Assembly: GCF_030936135.1 (NCBI RefSeq)
Contig: NC_082603.1
Coordinates: 25,758,880-25,822,879 of the forward strand
Length of the DNA stretch: 64,000 nt
Reading direction: 5' to 3'
Source: Gavia stellata
Taxonomy: Eukaryota > Chordata > Aves > Gaviiformes > Gaviidae
Part shown: positions 15,124 through 24,830 of the stretch, piece after piece
Position numbering within the stretch: the first letter of the stretch is position 1
How the letters are laid out: every line of letters begins with the position of its first letter
Notes under the pieces: generated by a model
What the model was told of the DNA's origin: nothing
Seen by the model: only the letters and a program-made list of their open reading frames with translations
Database searches by the model: none
Position numbers and translations under genes: made by a program

Positions 15124-15740
15124 AAAGGCATAAAGTAACTATAGGAGAAACTGAAGTAAATCTAATGGCTTATTACCCACGCCTTTACCTCATGTGGCTT
15201 GATCCCTTGTTGGCTGAAATTAATGGAGATCCTTGCTGATTTGTAATGTAAAGGACTCGTGCATGCTGCTCGGCACTTGGATCTGTGTATTCATGCAAAA
15301 TAAAGACCACTGTACAACATGAACGCTCACTTTCAACATTGTGATGGGTGGATGGGCTAGCCAGCCTGGTAAAAAGCACAGAAATAGTACATGCTCTGTG
15401 CCTTACTGCTCAGTTTGCGTAAAATATATGCACGCTTGTAAAGGTGTAAGGATGCCAGGAGGTTTTTTGTAATGCCTCTGTTCACTGAACTGACATACAA
15501 ATTATATTAAGCTATAGGAAACTGGTATCTCTTTCAGGCTTTGAGTATGAGCCAAATGGGACCACTTGCTGGGAGATTAGGCAGAATTTCTAGCAGCAGG
15601 AAGGAAAATTGTCATATGTTTATGATTTCTCAGACTTGGCTTTGGTTAGCAATACATGTAAGCAGGCGCAGGCTAAGGAGCTTTTAGAGATCTCAGCTAT
15701 ACATCTTCATCACCTGAGAAGTGAATCTTGATTCTTTTTT

Positions 15741-15775
15741 CTGGCTAGTTCTGGCTAGTTATTCTCTGGCTAGTT
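15741..15775. repeat. CTGGCTAGTT decamer repeated three times
   Basis: The decamer CTGGCTAGTT occurs at 15741-15750, 15751-15760 and, after ATTCT, at 15766-15775. The copies are identical. Confidence 0.85.
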
Positions 15776-15963
15776 ATTTCGTGTGATGTCTTATACTGAG
15801 AAATCCATTAAAGGAAGTTTCTTACCCCTTCCCATACTTGAATGGGTCATTTCTTTTTATTTGCTAAAATTGAACTCAGTGATGTTCCTGTATTTCTAAG
15901 ACTCCTACTGCTGTTTAACTTTAATATCAGTGCCCTGTAACTTCTATTCATCTTTTCAAGAGC

Positions 15964-16023
15964 TAGAGTTAAAGCATGCATGATGTTAAGAGAAAAAGTT
16001 AAAGCATGCGTGATGTTAAGAGA
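15964..16023. repeat. 30-bp tandem duplication (two copies)
   Basis: Two copies with a 30-base period share GTTAAAGCATGC, then one base (A or G), then TGATGTTAAGAGA. It is followed 40 bases later by a TTA microsatellite. Confidence 0.8.
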
Positions 16024-16060
16024 TCGCCACAGACAGCAATACGGGCACCACAACATTGAA

Positions 16061-16076
16061 TTATTATTATTATTAT
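16061..16076. repeat. TTA microsatellite
   Basis: Five uninterrupted TTA units plus one base. Confidence 0.85.
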
Positions 16077-16079
16077 CAT

Positions 16080-19000
16080 CTGATGATCTAATTGATAGTG
16101 GCCTATAATGCTAGTAAAAGTATGCATCTATTCCAAAACCACAAACACTGCTACACTAGGTCTCAAGAGCCATCTACCTGAGCAACTTCCTTCTGGCAAG
16201 AGTCATTAGCAGAAAATTAGGGAAAAATATGTTTTAAAAATAAAGCTAGTTGCTAACTTCCCAGGTTCTGGCAATCAGTTTAGTAACTATGTCAACTGAC
16301 ATCTCCTAACTCAACATAGTGATTCCTTTTTTGTGAGTCAGATCTCTTTAATGACTGAAGTAAGCTTTTACGGTTTTATATTCTTGTTAACTCTGCAAAG
16401 CTGATGTGGTTAAGGGAAAAATTGTTTGCACTTTCAACCAGTGACAATTGCCAGATCCATTTCCCTTCTTGGCATCCTGAAAGTGTAATGACAGTGTGAC
16501 TGGAGGGAGACAGAGTTTCAGGAGCGTAAATTAGAGCATTTGGCTTGTTACAGCTTTATTCTAGATGGCAATGTGTGCTAATGAAATTAATCTGTTTGTT
16601 CCTTGTATCTCAGTGTGAGCCTGCACGCTCAGAAGTTGGACATGTTTTTCTCATTAACTGTAAAAAGAAATGTAATCAGGATCACAGGTTGTTATCTAAT
16701 TTAGTGTCATTCCTGAAGCTCCTTTGCAGAACTGCATTTAAAGTTGCAACAAGGGCACATTATTTGACGATCAGTGAAGTATATATCCTTGACTTTCATC
16801 ATGTTAGACATCAGAACCAAAAGTTCATATTCACAAGCCTCTCTGCTGAATGTATCATGTCACAAGTCAAGCTGAATGCCAAAGGAGACACTCCAGATGG
16901 ACCCAGTCTGGCACTCCTGACTCTGGAAAAAAAGCTGAGGTCAAATCTTAACACTACTGAATTTAAGGTGTGCTTTGTTTCTGTTCACTTTGGTGGGGCT
17001 GGGTTTTCTCCTTTTATTTTGTCTGTGTGAGGAATAAATCATGGCACAAAGTAAGGCTTCCTTGCTTTATTTGAGTACACAAATGCTGCTGAGCTAGTTC
17101 TCCAACAGGGCACAGGAATGACAAAAGCACCAGTAATTTTATATAACCAAGAGAATGAGTCAGTGGGGAAAAAAAAAGCAGATATTTTAATGAAGAGTAG
17201 GTTTAAAAAGCAATCACAACCCAAACAACAAAATTATCATTGTAAAAATGTTATTTTAAGCCCCATGTTAGGTTTTTCAAAATTGAAGGGGACAAAAACC
17301 TACTTATTTTAGCTTATTACTGAGTTGAAAGCACCTCTTGAAAGCATAACTGAATGCTCTTCCTTTGCCCTAGTCTTTCATTTGCCTTTCACATTCTGCT
17401 AGTCTGTTACTGTGAGTTTTTGAACCACTAAATTATTGTTATTTTTTCTACAAAGAATGGGCTTTGGTTTAGATAGCTACTGACTGTGTGGTGTGATGTG
17501 GGCTCTCACAAGTGATAAAGAAAATCTGGGTCCAGCTTGACCTATACTTCAGAATTAACCAACTGCAATCTTGTTTCTAATTTAGACTATTAATATTTGA
17601 ATTTTCTACAATCACTTATGAATGATGAATTTCTTCTTAGGGGAGTACGAATACCATTTTTTGTCATTTACACTTTTATTATGGGTATTTATTATTTGTA
17701 TAGAGATAATGCCTAGATGTCCCTGTGGAAAATTGTGATGTAGTGTTTTGAAGTATTTGATGCCAATACTGCATTATGGATGGCCATGTCCCACAGCCCC
17801 CTTTCTGCCCTCATCCTGTACTGCCCCTCTTCCTCCATCGTGCTGGCACAACCCAGATGGGGTTGTGCACCCAACCAGGTGGGGGAATTGATCCAGCAAA
17901 AAGAAATCCAGCACTTCCCCCTGCCTCCAGTGTTTCTAGTCAAATCAAGTTCCCTGTTCGGTTTATAGCACAGCTGTAGATGAGTTGTGTTGCTGTGAGG
18001 AAAAGGGTGGTATATCACAATGACAGACAAATAGGGGAGGGTAGGACTGGCAGTACGTGAAGTCAGAACTGCCAACCTCCAAGCCCCATTGTGTCAGCAT
18101 TCTGGGTTTTTTTTAATTGTTATGTTGAACACCTTGTAATCAAAATAAAGAGCCAACAGGTCTATAAAGAAAACAAAAAATGCAAGCACAAGGTAACACT
18201 GAGATCATACTGGTCAACATATTAAAAGGTAGTGACTGGAAACCACCAGATTAATCATTGCTGAGCTTTTCCTGTTTGTATCACAACAGGGATGAATTTT
18301 AAGGAGGACACTGTAGTGTCTCTACAGACATCTCTGAGGAATGACTCCCATACATGTCATATTAGTTCTAGATAGCTTGACTCATTGTCCTGTGATGAAT
18401 GTGTGGTTAGAAAATTGACCACAACACTCATAGAAAAGGTATTTTTTCCCAATACCTTTCTTTACATTGTCCCCTCTCTCTCTGCATCCCTCAAATGGCT
18501 CCCCTCTCTGCTGTATCAATCAAAAACTGCTTTCACTTCCAACTCGCTTCTCAGTTTATCTACACCCTTTCTGTCTGTTCTCTTTCAATACAGACACGTT
18601 AAGTCTCTTGAAGTATCCTGGTGCCAGCCTCCACTGCACAGCTTTTGGATTTCCATGGTTTGCTTTCTTGAATGTGTTATCTCATACTTGGGAGGCATTT
18701 TTATAAGCAGCAATAAAGCTACATGTGATCTTTGCCCTAGCCCTCCTTAAAACTCATCTTTCTTTGGGTGCCCAAAGAGACGGTGACAACAGTTAGGATC
18801 TGATGCTACTCCTGCTGGCCAGCATCTCCCCATTCCCCACGTGCTTCCCCTCCTGGACGTTTCAGAAATACATACAAATATACATATTTATATGCATATG
18901 TAATCTCTACTCTGTTAACACCTAGGGGTAACCGCTCAACTGTGGCAATTGCTGCACAATCAAGTCCGAGCTGACAGTGAAAGCAGCATATTCACTGGTC

Positions 19001-19435
19001 TCTTTCTGTCTCTTTAAAGCTATAATGTGCTTGATGAGCTTTTGTTGCTAAGAAGTGCTGTTAATTTAGCTATTGCGCTAAGCTCTCCCTAAACCTCTCA
19101 GCCATACTTTTAACTCCTGATATATATTTGCATATTTATATCTTCTACTTCCTTATCAGATGTAAATACAGTATCTAGTACAGCAGCGCAAAGCTGTCAC
19201 TTTGACATACTGCATCACTGCAAACAAGGATAAATGTCCTTTGTGGTATATAAAGAAAGAAAATAATAATTGGAAAGCAAATCATATCCAGTTAGGACTG
19301 GACTTTTGTTCGATCTAGTAATTGCCATCCTGGAACAGGTTGTCAGTTGGTTTACTTCATTATTCTGTACCTGAGACTGACTAATAGTAGTAGCTTCCAG
19401 TGAAGATGCACTGGAGTAATATACTGTATAACATA
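16080..19435. other. Intergenic DNA, no gene recognised
   Basis: Contains the longest open frame of the upstream region (161 codons at 16545-17030, + strand). It has no recognisable domain, and its length is within chance expectation for 64 kb read in six frames. A pyrimidine-rich stretch at 18.4-18.6 kb could be old repeat sequence that I cannot place. Confidence 0.5.
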
Positions 19436-19640
19436 CTTTCATGGAATAACTTGCCTGTAAGAAATTTCTTCCTAATTCTCCTTAATTCAATGCTTAGCTT
19501 GTGCCCTGAAACATGAGTGTATATATCCTTCCTGTAAAAAGTCCTCATGGAACTACGAGTATTTTTATTAATTACACAAATGTCTAATGCAGAACTTATC
19601 AAATAGCAGACCTCATTAGATTCAGATCATGAATAAATTT
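19436..19640 (+). mobile_element. Eroded CR1-like interspersed repeat remnant
   Basis: The stretch with GAATAACTTGCC, then TTTCTTCCTAATTC, then TGCCCTGAAACATGAG and TATATATCCTTCC follows, in order and spacing, a dispersed repeat that I remember from reptile and bird genomes as a CR1-related LINE 3' region. No open frame remains. Identity is by eye only, so family and orientation are tentative. Confidence 0.45.
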
Positions 19641-22462
19641 TGCCTAGATTGTGTCAAGGTCCCAGACTTACTAATTCTCCTGCATTCTTTTGGAAAATCC
19701 TGCATTTCTGACCATTTCCCTGGAGCTCAGTGCTGGTGGTGGGAGCTGTACTCTGTGGCTGCAGTTCTCAGCTGTGCAGGCTTGGCTTGTGCTTTGCTTG
19801 GCTAGCCTGGCAGAGCTGGGATTGGTGTCTTGCTTTTTGCTGAACAAAATGATGCATCATTCTATAAAAGGTAATTGATTAGTCTTAGTCAAAGCTTTTC
19901 CTAGCAAATCTCACTCTTCCTGCAGTTCATGTAACTACTCTTTTACCCTTATTTTTTATTTTGCTCATAACTGGTATTCTTTAGCTGTGTCACACTGGGT
20001 TTTTTTGGTGAGTCTTGAAAAAAGAATGTAGTCACAGGGGTGAAGTTAGGGAAATAGCCAGGAGTCATGGTGATCATGTGCAGCCTGTGTAATTACTTGT
20101 CATTGCTGACATTCTATGCAGGTATAGTACAACATCCCAAAGTACTGTGCCATCTTCAGGGCTGACTGCACATTGCCAATTGCCAAACATTAGTATTCCA
20201 GTGTAAAGACCAAAACTTCTCTGTGAATACCATTAGAACTGGGTCACGAACAGAAGGTGCGTGACAGCTTAACATGTAGAACAACTAAAGCCATTTCCTC
20301 CGTCTCATACAGAGCAGAAATACTGAGAGTGAAGACTATGTGTATAGTGTGAGCAGAATGACAAATGACAAGCCTTAGCAATATACTTGTTTGGTGGCAT
20401 TAGTGATGCAGTTCTGCCCTGGAAACAGTGAAAACAGGTGATCAGCTGGGTTTTGTGCTGCACCGGTTTTGCTAAATGTTCGAATTTAATAGGAATTCAA
20501 ATGATCAAGTTAAGTATTTCATTTTGTAAAGGAAATTCTCTTGCTCACCAGCATCCTAATAACATCTACTATTTAGGATTTTCTATTCTGTTTGGAATAA
20601 AAAGGTTTTAACCTCACAGCTTCAAGCTGTATATATCTATTCCAGCTCCAGGAATTATTCCTGTAGCTGTGTGCTCAGCAGTCATAAAAATGCTGCAGAT
20701 GGATTTATGTCATTTCAGAAAACATTATGGAATAAGCTGGACTAGGCTCTGTGTTCTGCCTTACCAAAGACCCCTTAAACCAGCTAGAGAAGAATGGAAG
20801 GGAACTCTTTCTGGATAGCATCATTCCAGCTACCTTCTAAATAGGAAGGGCATGATGAGACCATCTTTATATGGAGAAAACAGAAGGTGGAAGCCAGGGA
20901 AAGAAAGTATCTGGAACTGCAAAGAGAAACAGAATTAACTGAGTATTAGCTGAGTAGCAGTGAGCTACACAGGCCCTCTGTGGTCCCCCGCTTTTGCTCC
21001 ATGTTAGTCAGTCTGGGTAAAGTAAGAATAAGCCCCTTTATAAACCTTTATTAATTACTCTTCTATCTTTTTTGGATGTGACAGGATATTTCTGGAGACA
21101 AACACCATGAGGAAAGGTATGGCATCACACCACGCTCTGCCTCATTTTCCCTGCCAAGCCTCTCATGGTTCGTTCACTTTTATTTAAAGTTGGAAAAGAA
21201 AAGTTCAGAAAACTAGCTTGTACGGAAAAGAAAAATCAGGTCACTCAGACTGGTCTGCAGATTCAGGTCATATTCAGTGATAAGTTTAAATGGAAAAAAT
21301 AGGGGAGAATCAGTAAAATGAGCAGTATTTTTCCTGTTCCTTCAACATGAAACCTCACTGTTCTTTTGTTTAAAAAATATTGGAAAGACATCTTGAGTCC
21401 AAAATACTAAACAGACATTAAACAGGAAAGGAAATAATGCAGAAGCAAACCGAACACAATCTTTTCACAAGTAAAATGTTCTATTAACCCCCTAGCAGCG
21501 TTTTGATTTGGAGTGATCAAAAAGATTTTTAAATTGTTCTGAGTAAAATACTGAACCAGAAGACAATTATTTGCAATTCTATCTAAAACTAACAACTGAA
21601 GATTTGTTTTTAATACGTTTCAAAGGCAGGCACTGTTATTCAAATTCTCATTGTGACTTTTCTTCCCGTATTCATGAATTCTTTTTTTGGCACACGAAGA
21701 GAACAGGTGTGAGCCAGTGCAAGGTGTCCCACAGGCCATAACCAACAAATAACTAATTGGCATCTATGTTGCAACAGGGCAAAGATCCAGCCAAATTATG
21801 ACGAGGCACTCTGCCATCCTAATAGACTCACATTATCATGGATGCCAAGATTCCATAAATTTGCATTATTTACATTTAGTTAGGGCAGGATTCCCAGCTG
21901 GGAAATTCCACATGGTTGTCCATCTCTATCATATACAATTGCAATGGAAAAAGATCTCTGTGACTAATCCAGAATCCTGAAATAGTTTTCAGCAAGAATT
22001 TAAATATTCTTAACAATTATTTTAAAATGCTCCCGCTCGTCTACATCAATAAATCTTTTGAAAGTGTATTTTTGTTGTCTTTGTTTGTACAAAATGAACA
22101 AAAAATTTATAAAATCAGATTTCCTGGTTGAAGATGTATAAACCTTTTCAGCTTGGTAAAAAGGGAGAAAGAATTGTTTTTTCTGCAGCAGTAGCAAGGT
22201 TCCTGACTATGTAATAGTGAAAAAAAAGGACAACTTTGAAGTTGCTTTTGTGAAAAATGAATGCAGAAACTGGTAACTTATACCCTCAGGAAATAATTTG
22301 CAAAGACAAAAATGCTGAGAGGGTGTGAATTATTGAGATGAAACACAAGATGATGATATATGCTCTGATTACTCCTTGAGGTAACGAATCTCTGTAGGTT
22401 TGTCTTTTCTACTGAGGAGACGATGAACTCCATCTTCATCTGCTCCATAAAAAAGTGGGCTG
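19641..22462. other. Intergenic DNA, no gene recognised
   Basis: AT-rich, with no open frame above 80 codons that resembles a protein and no RNA gene seen. Confidence 0.55.
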
Positions 22463-22735
22463 TAGCACTTGATGGCACAGCTGGTAAATGTTTTCCTGCA
22501 GCTCGGCAGCTTGGTGTTCTTGCAGAGGGCTGGGGCTGCCGAGAGAGGCTCCAGTCACCTGAGCACTGGGCGGGGGGCTGAGGCTTGGCTCCCACCGTGT
22601 CACCTTGCAGGAGCCGGTGGGCCTCTTGGAGCAAAGAAGTGTGGCCTTTTCCCAAATGCTACTTACCTCTGGTGACACCACAGAAAAGGTCCTGCGCTCA
22701 CCTTACTTTTTTAGGGGCAATTAAGAGTTTATTTC
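22463..22735. other. GC-richer segment before the CR1 copy
   Basis: Base composition rises sharply relative to the DNA to the left, with short open frames on both strands (about 60-125 codons) and a GGGCGGGG box near 22567. No protein family is recognised. It may be repeat sequence, or the outer shoulder of the promoter region at 23.8 kb, interrupted by the CR1 insertion. Confidence 0.35.
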
Positions 22736-23543
22736 GAGGCCAATTGTACGAGGTTCGAGGCCAATGGTATGAGGTTCAACAGGGCCAAGTGCCGGGTCCT
22801 GCACTTAGGTCACAACAACCCCATGCAACACTACAGGCTTGGGGACGAGTGGCTGGAAAGCTGCCCCACAGAAAAGGATCTCGGTTGGTTGACAGCCGGC
22901 TGAATATGAGCCAGCAGTGTGCCCAGGTGGCCAAGAAGGCCAACAGCATCCTGGCCTGTATCAGAAATAGTGTGGCCAGCAGGAGTAGGGAGGTGATTGT
23001 GCCCCTGTACTTGGCACTGGTGAGGCCGCACCTTGAATCCTGTGTTCAGTTTTGGGCCCCTCACTACAAGAAGGACATTGAGGTGCTGGAGCGTGTCCAG
23101 AGAAGGGCGACGAAGCTGGTGAGGGGTCTGGAGCACAAGTCTTGTGACGAGCGGCTGACGGAACTGGGGTTGTTCAGCCTGGAGAAGAGGAGGCTGAGGG
23201 GAGACCTTATCGCTCTCTGCAACTACCTGAAAGGAGGTTGTAGAGAGGTGGGTGTTGGTCTCTTCTCCCAAGTAACCAGTGATAGGACTAGAGGAAATGG
23301 CCTCAAGTTGTGCCAGGGGAGATTTAGGCTGGATATTAGGAAAAATTTTACTGAGAGAGTGGTGAGACACTGGAATAAGCTGCCCAGGGAGGTGGTGGAG
23401 TCACCATCCCTGGAGGTGTTCAAGTAACGTGTAGACGTGGCACTGTGGGACATGGTTTAATGGGCATGGTGGGGTTGGGTTGATGGTTGGACTTGATGAT
23501 CTTACAGGTCTTTTCCAACCTTAGTGATTCTGTGATTCTGTGA
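22736..23543 (+). mobile_element. CR1 LINE, 5'-truncated, 3' end intact
   Basis: A non-LTR retrotransposon copy of the Chicken Repeat 1 family. It holds the end of the reverse transcriptase ([14 protein letters not shown]), then the long C-terminal region with [52 protein letters not shown] and [14 protein letters not shown]. The 3' untranslated tail ends in TGATTCTGTGATTCTGTGA without poly(A), the hallmark of CR1. The body is close to the avian consensus, so it is a relatively young copy. Damage: a 21-bp tandem duplication at its left edge (22736-22756 and 22757-22777), a deletion near 22885 that shifts the frame and joins two reading frames, and a stop codon at 23425-23427. It cannot be autonomous. 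It is inserted about 290 bp upstream of the MAST2 CpG island. Confidence 0.95.
22886..23427 (+). pseudogene. CR1 ORF2 C-terminal fragment
   Basis: About 180 codons of CR1 ORF2 downstream of the reverse-transcriptase core remain open, starting near [11 protein letters not shown] and ending EVFK-stop. In the family the frame normally continues roughly another 12 residues past this point, so the stop is a single-base lesion. Upstream of the frameshift near 22885 the matching residues lie in a different frame. The conserved YADD catalytic block is absent because the element is 5'-truncated. The minus-strand open frame over the same bases is a shadow. Confidence 0.85.
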
Positions 23544-23830
23544 CAGGGAAGCCAGTTGCTGCTGGACACCTGAGCTGATCCCGGATGATAATGATGGGTG
23601 CAAATGCTGCCCTCACCCCTGGGAGACACTACTGCATTGTGCATCCTCAGCCTACACCTCTGAGCCTCCTTCTGCGACCGCAACGAGCAGGCCTGTTCCT
23701 CCTCTCCTGGCATGGAAGCACAGCCTTTGCAGCCCGAGGCATCACTTGCCTGGGCAGCCCTACCAGGAACCACACTGCCAGACCGGTGTGGTCCCCGCCC
23801 TGGTTTATTCCTCCTTTCTGTGAGTGTTCT
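23544..23830. other. Spacer between CR1 and CpG island
   Basis: Intermediate GC content, with no recognised coding or RNA feature. An open + strand frame crosses it into the island, but it is explained by low stop density in GC-rich DNA. Confidence 0.5.
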
Positions 23831-23983
23831 CATCGGCAGCGGGGCAGGGAGCCGCGCAGGGCTAGCGAAGACACCCTGCTGCCCACCCGCCGGGCCGCCG
23901 GCCCCTCAGCGGCGCCCGCCGCCTTCCCAGAGTGCCCCGCGCCCCTTCCCGCCTCGCACCTCCCGCCCGCCCCTCGTGACAAG

Positions 23984-24057
23984 TCTCGCGCGCTCCTCTC
24001 CTTCCCTCCCCCCAAGTCTCGCGCCTCTTCCCCGCCGCGAGGCCGGTGCTCTCGCGA
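23984..24057. promoter_or_regulatory. Three TCTCGCG motifs at 33-bp period
   Basis: TCTCGCG occurs at 23984-23990, 24017-24023 and 24050-24056; the third continues as TCTCGCGA. Starts are exactly 33 bases apart. The first two share the longer string CAAGTCTCGCGC. The palindromic core TCTCGCGAGA is a known CpG-island element linked to Kaiso/ZBTB33 and to TATA-less bidirectional promoters; the third copy matches its first eight bases. Binding here is an inference. Confidence 0.5.
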
Positions 24058-24172
24058 TAGGCAGCGGCGGGCGGGCGGGCGGCCGGGCGCGCGGGGGGGG
24101 GCGGTGCCGCGGCAGCCGCTGCGCCCGCGCTCCCTGACAGGCGGGCAGCGGGAGCGGCGGCGGCGGGTGGGC

Positions 24173-24241
24173 ATGTCCCTCCGCCCCGCGCGCAGGTGGT
24201 GGCGGCGACGGTGGCGGCGGCGCCGCCCCGGCTCTCCGTGA
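24173..24241 (+). other. Upstream ORF 1 (22 codons, Arg/Trp-rich)
   Basis: ATG at 24173 with a 22-residue product containing RRWWRRRWRRRR, ending at TGA 24239-24241. It is in the same frame as the main MAST2 start. The context before the ATG (GGGC) has G at -3, with T at +4. If the transcript starts upstream of 24173, ribosomes would meet this ORF first. Peptide function is unknown; its composition may simply reflect CGG-rich DNA. Confidence 0.4.
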
Positions 24242-24253
24242 CTCTCGCCGGCC

Positions 24254-24304
24254 ATGGCCGGCTCCCCGCCGCGGGGGCCCGAGTCGTGCCGCAGCCGCCG
24301 CTGA
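24254..24304 (+). other. Upstream ORF 2 (16 codons) in strong Kozak context
   Basis: ATG at 24254 in GCCATGG, an optimal initiation context, followed by 15 further codons and TGA at 24302-24304, 15 bases before the MAST2 start codon. It is in frame with the main ORF, so its TGA is also the in-frame stop that marks 24320 as the first usable in-frame ATG. Such a uORF would be expected to lower translation of the main frame and make it depend on reinitiation or leaky scanning. Confidence 0.5.
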
Positions 24305-24319
24305 GGAGAAGCCGCCGCG

Positions 24320-24499
24320 ATGAGGAAGGGCCGCTCCCGGGGGGACAAAGCGGCGGCGCCACCGCCGCGGAGGGAGCCTGGGCGGGCGGTGGCCGCCAGC
24401 GCGGCGGAGCGGAGAGCCACCCTTCTGGGGGGCGGCGGCAGGAAGGAGCCGGAGGACGCCAGGGCCGCAGGGGCGCCTTGCCGGGAGGCGCTGGAGAGG
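24320..24499 (+). CDS. MAST2: MAST2 coding exon 1 (residues 1-60)
   Basis: First coding exon of microtubule-associated serine/threonine kinase 2, an AGC-family kinase with a C-terminal PDZ domain. It encodes 60 residues starting MRKGRSRGDKAAAPPPRRE, basic and proline/alanine-rich and predicted disordered. It resembles the start of mammalian MAST2 (Met, a short basic run, then prolines and RRE) only loosely, as expected for a fast-evolving N-terminus. The start is chosen because an in-frame TGA lies at 24302-24304, the context has G at -3, and the exon length brings the frame in phase 0 to the donor. The donor is GTAAAG at 24500, directly after codon AGG (R60). If splicing failed, the frame would stay open to 25003. 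The assignment rests mainly on linkage and phase match to exons 2 and 3. Confidence 0.8.
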
Positions 24500-24830
24500 G
24501 TAAAGCCGGGGCGTGCGGCCGGGGGGGGGCCTGCCGGGCCGGTGGCGGCCGTTGGCATGGAGACGCGCGCCCCGCGTGGCGGGGGACCGTGGCGGGTGGG
24601 GGCGCCCGGCCGTGCCGCCCTCCGCGCCCGCCCGGGCTGCGGCTGCCGCAGTCGCGGGGCAGGGTGCGCCTGGCCCGGGCGGGGGGAGAGTGGCCGGGGG
24701 GTGGCTGGAGGCCGAGCGTCGGGGAGAGGTGGGGTGCTGCGCTCGGCGGGAGGGGTCGGCCCGGGGGGAGGCTGCGTGCGGCGGCGCTTGTTGAGACTGC
24801 ATCCTCCGAGCATCCTTTCACGTTACATAC

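Larger units (their letters stand above)
23831..24830 (+). promoter_or_regulatory. MAST2: CpG-island promoter of MAST2
   Basis: About 1 kb of very GC-rich, CpG-dense DNA in an AT-rich setting, containing the first coding exon. Visible elements are tandem GGGC (GC-box type, Sp/KLF family) at about 24069-24083, a G9 run at 24093-24101, three TCTCGCG motifs at 23984, 24017 and 24050, and no TATA box at a sensible position. This is the architecture of a broad, constitutive vertebrate promoter. The transcription start cannot be fixed from sequence; between about 24.0 and 24.2 kb is likely. Bidirectional activity is possible, but I see no minus-strand gene to the left. Confidence 0.85.

Noticed and set aside
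16545-17030. 161-codon + strand open frame
   Set aside because: About one frame of this length is expected by chance in 64 kb over six frames. It has no recognisable motif. A donor-like AAGGTGTG near its end is not enough.
17713-18075. 120-codon minus-strand frame overlapped by two + strand frames
   Set aside because: Several frames are open at once in a GC-richer patch. No conserved motif supports any of them.
22831-23370. 179-codon minus-strand open frame
   Set aside because: It is the antisense shadow of the CR1 ORF2 fragment.
23830-24821. Three overlapping minus-strand open frames of about 300-330 codons in the CpG island
   Set aside because: All three frames are open at once with Pro/Arg/Ala-rich products, which is expected from GC-rich DNA with few stop codons. 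There is no domain resemblance, and they run antisense to the MAST2 exon.
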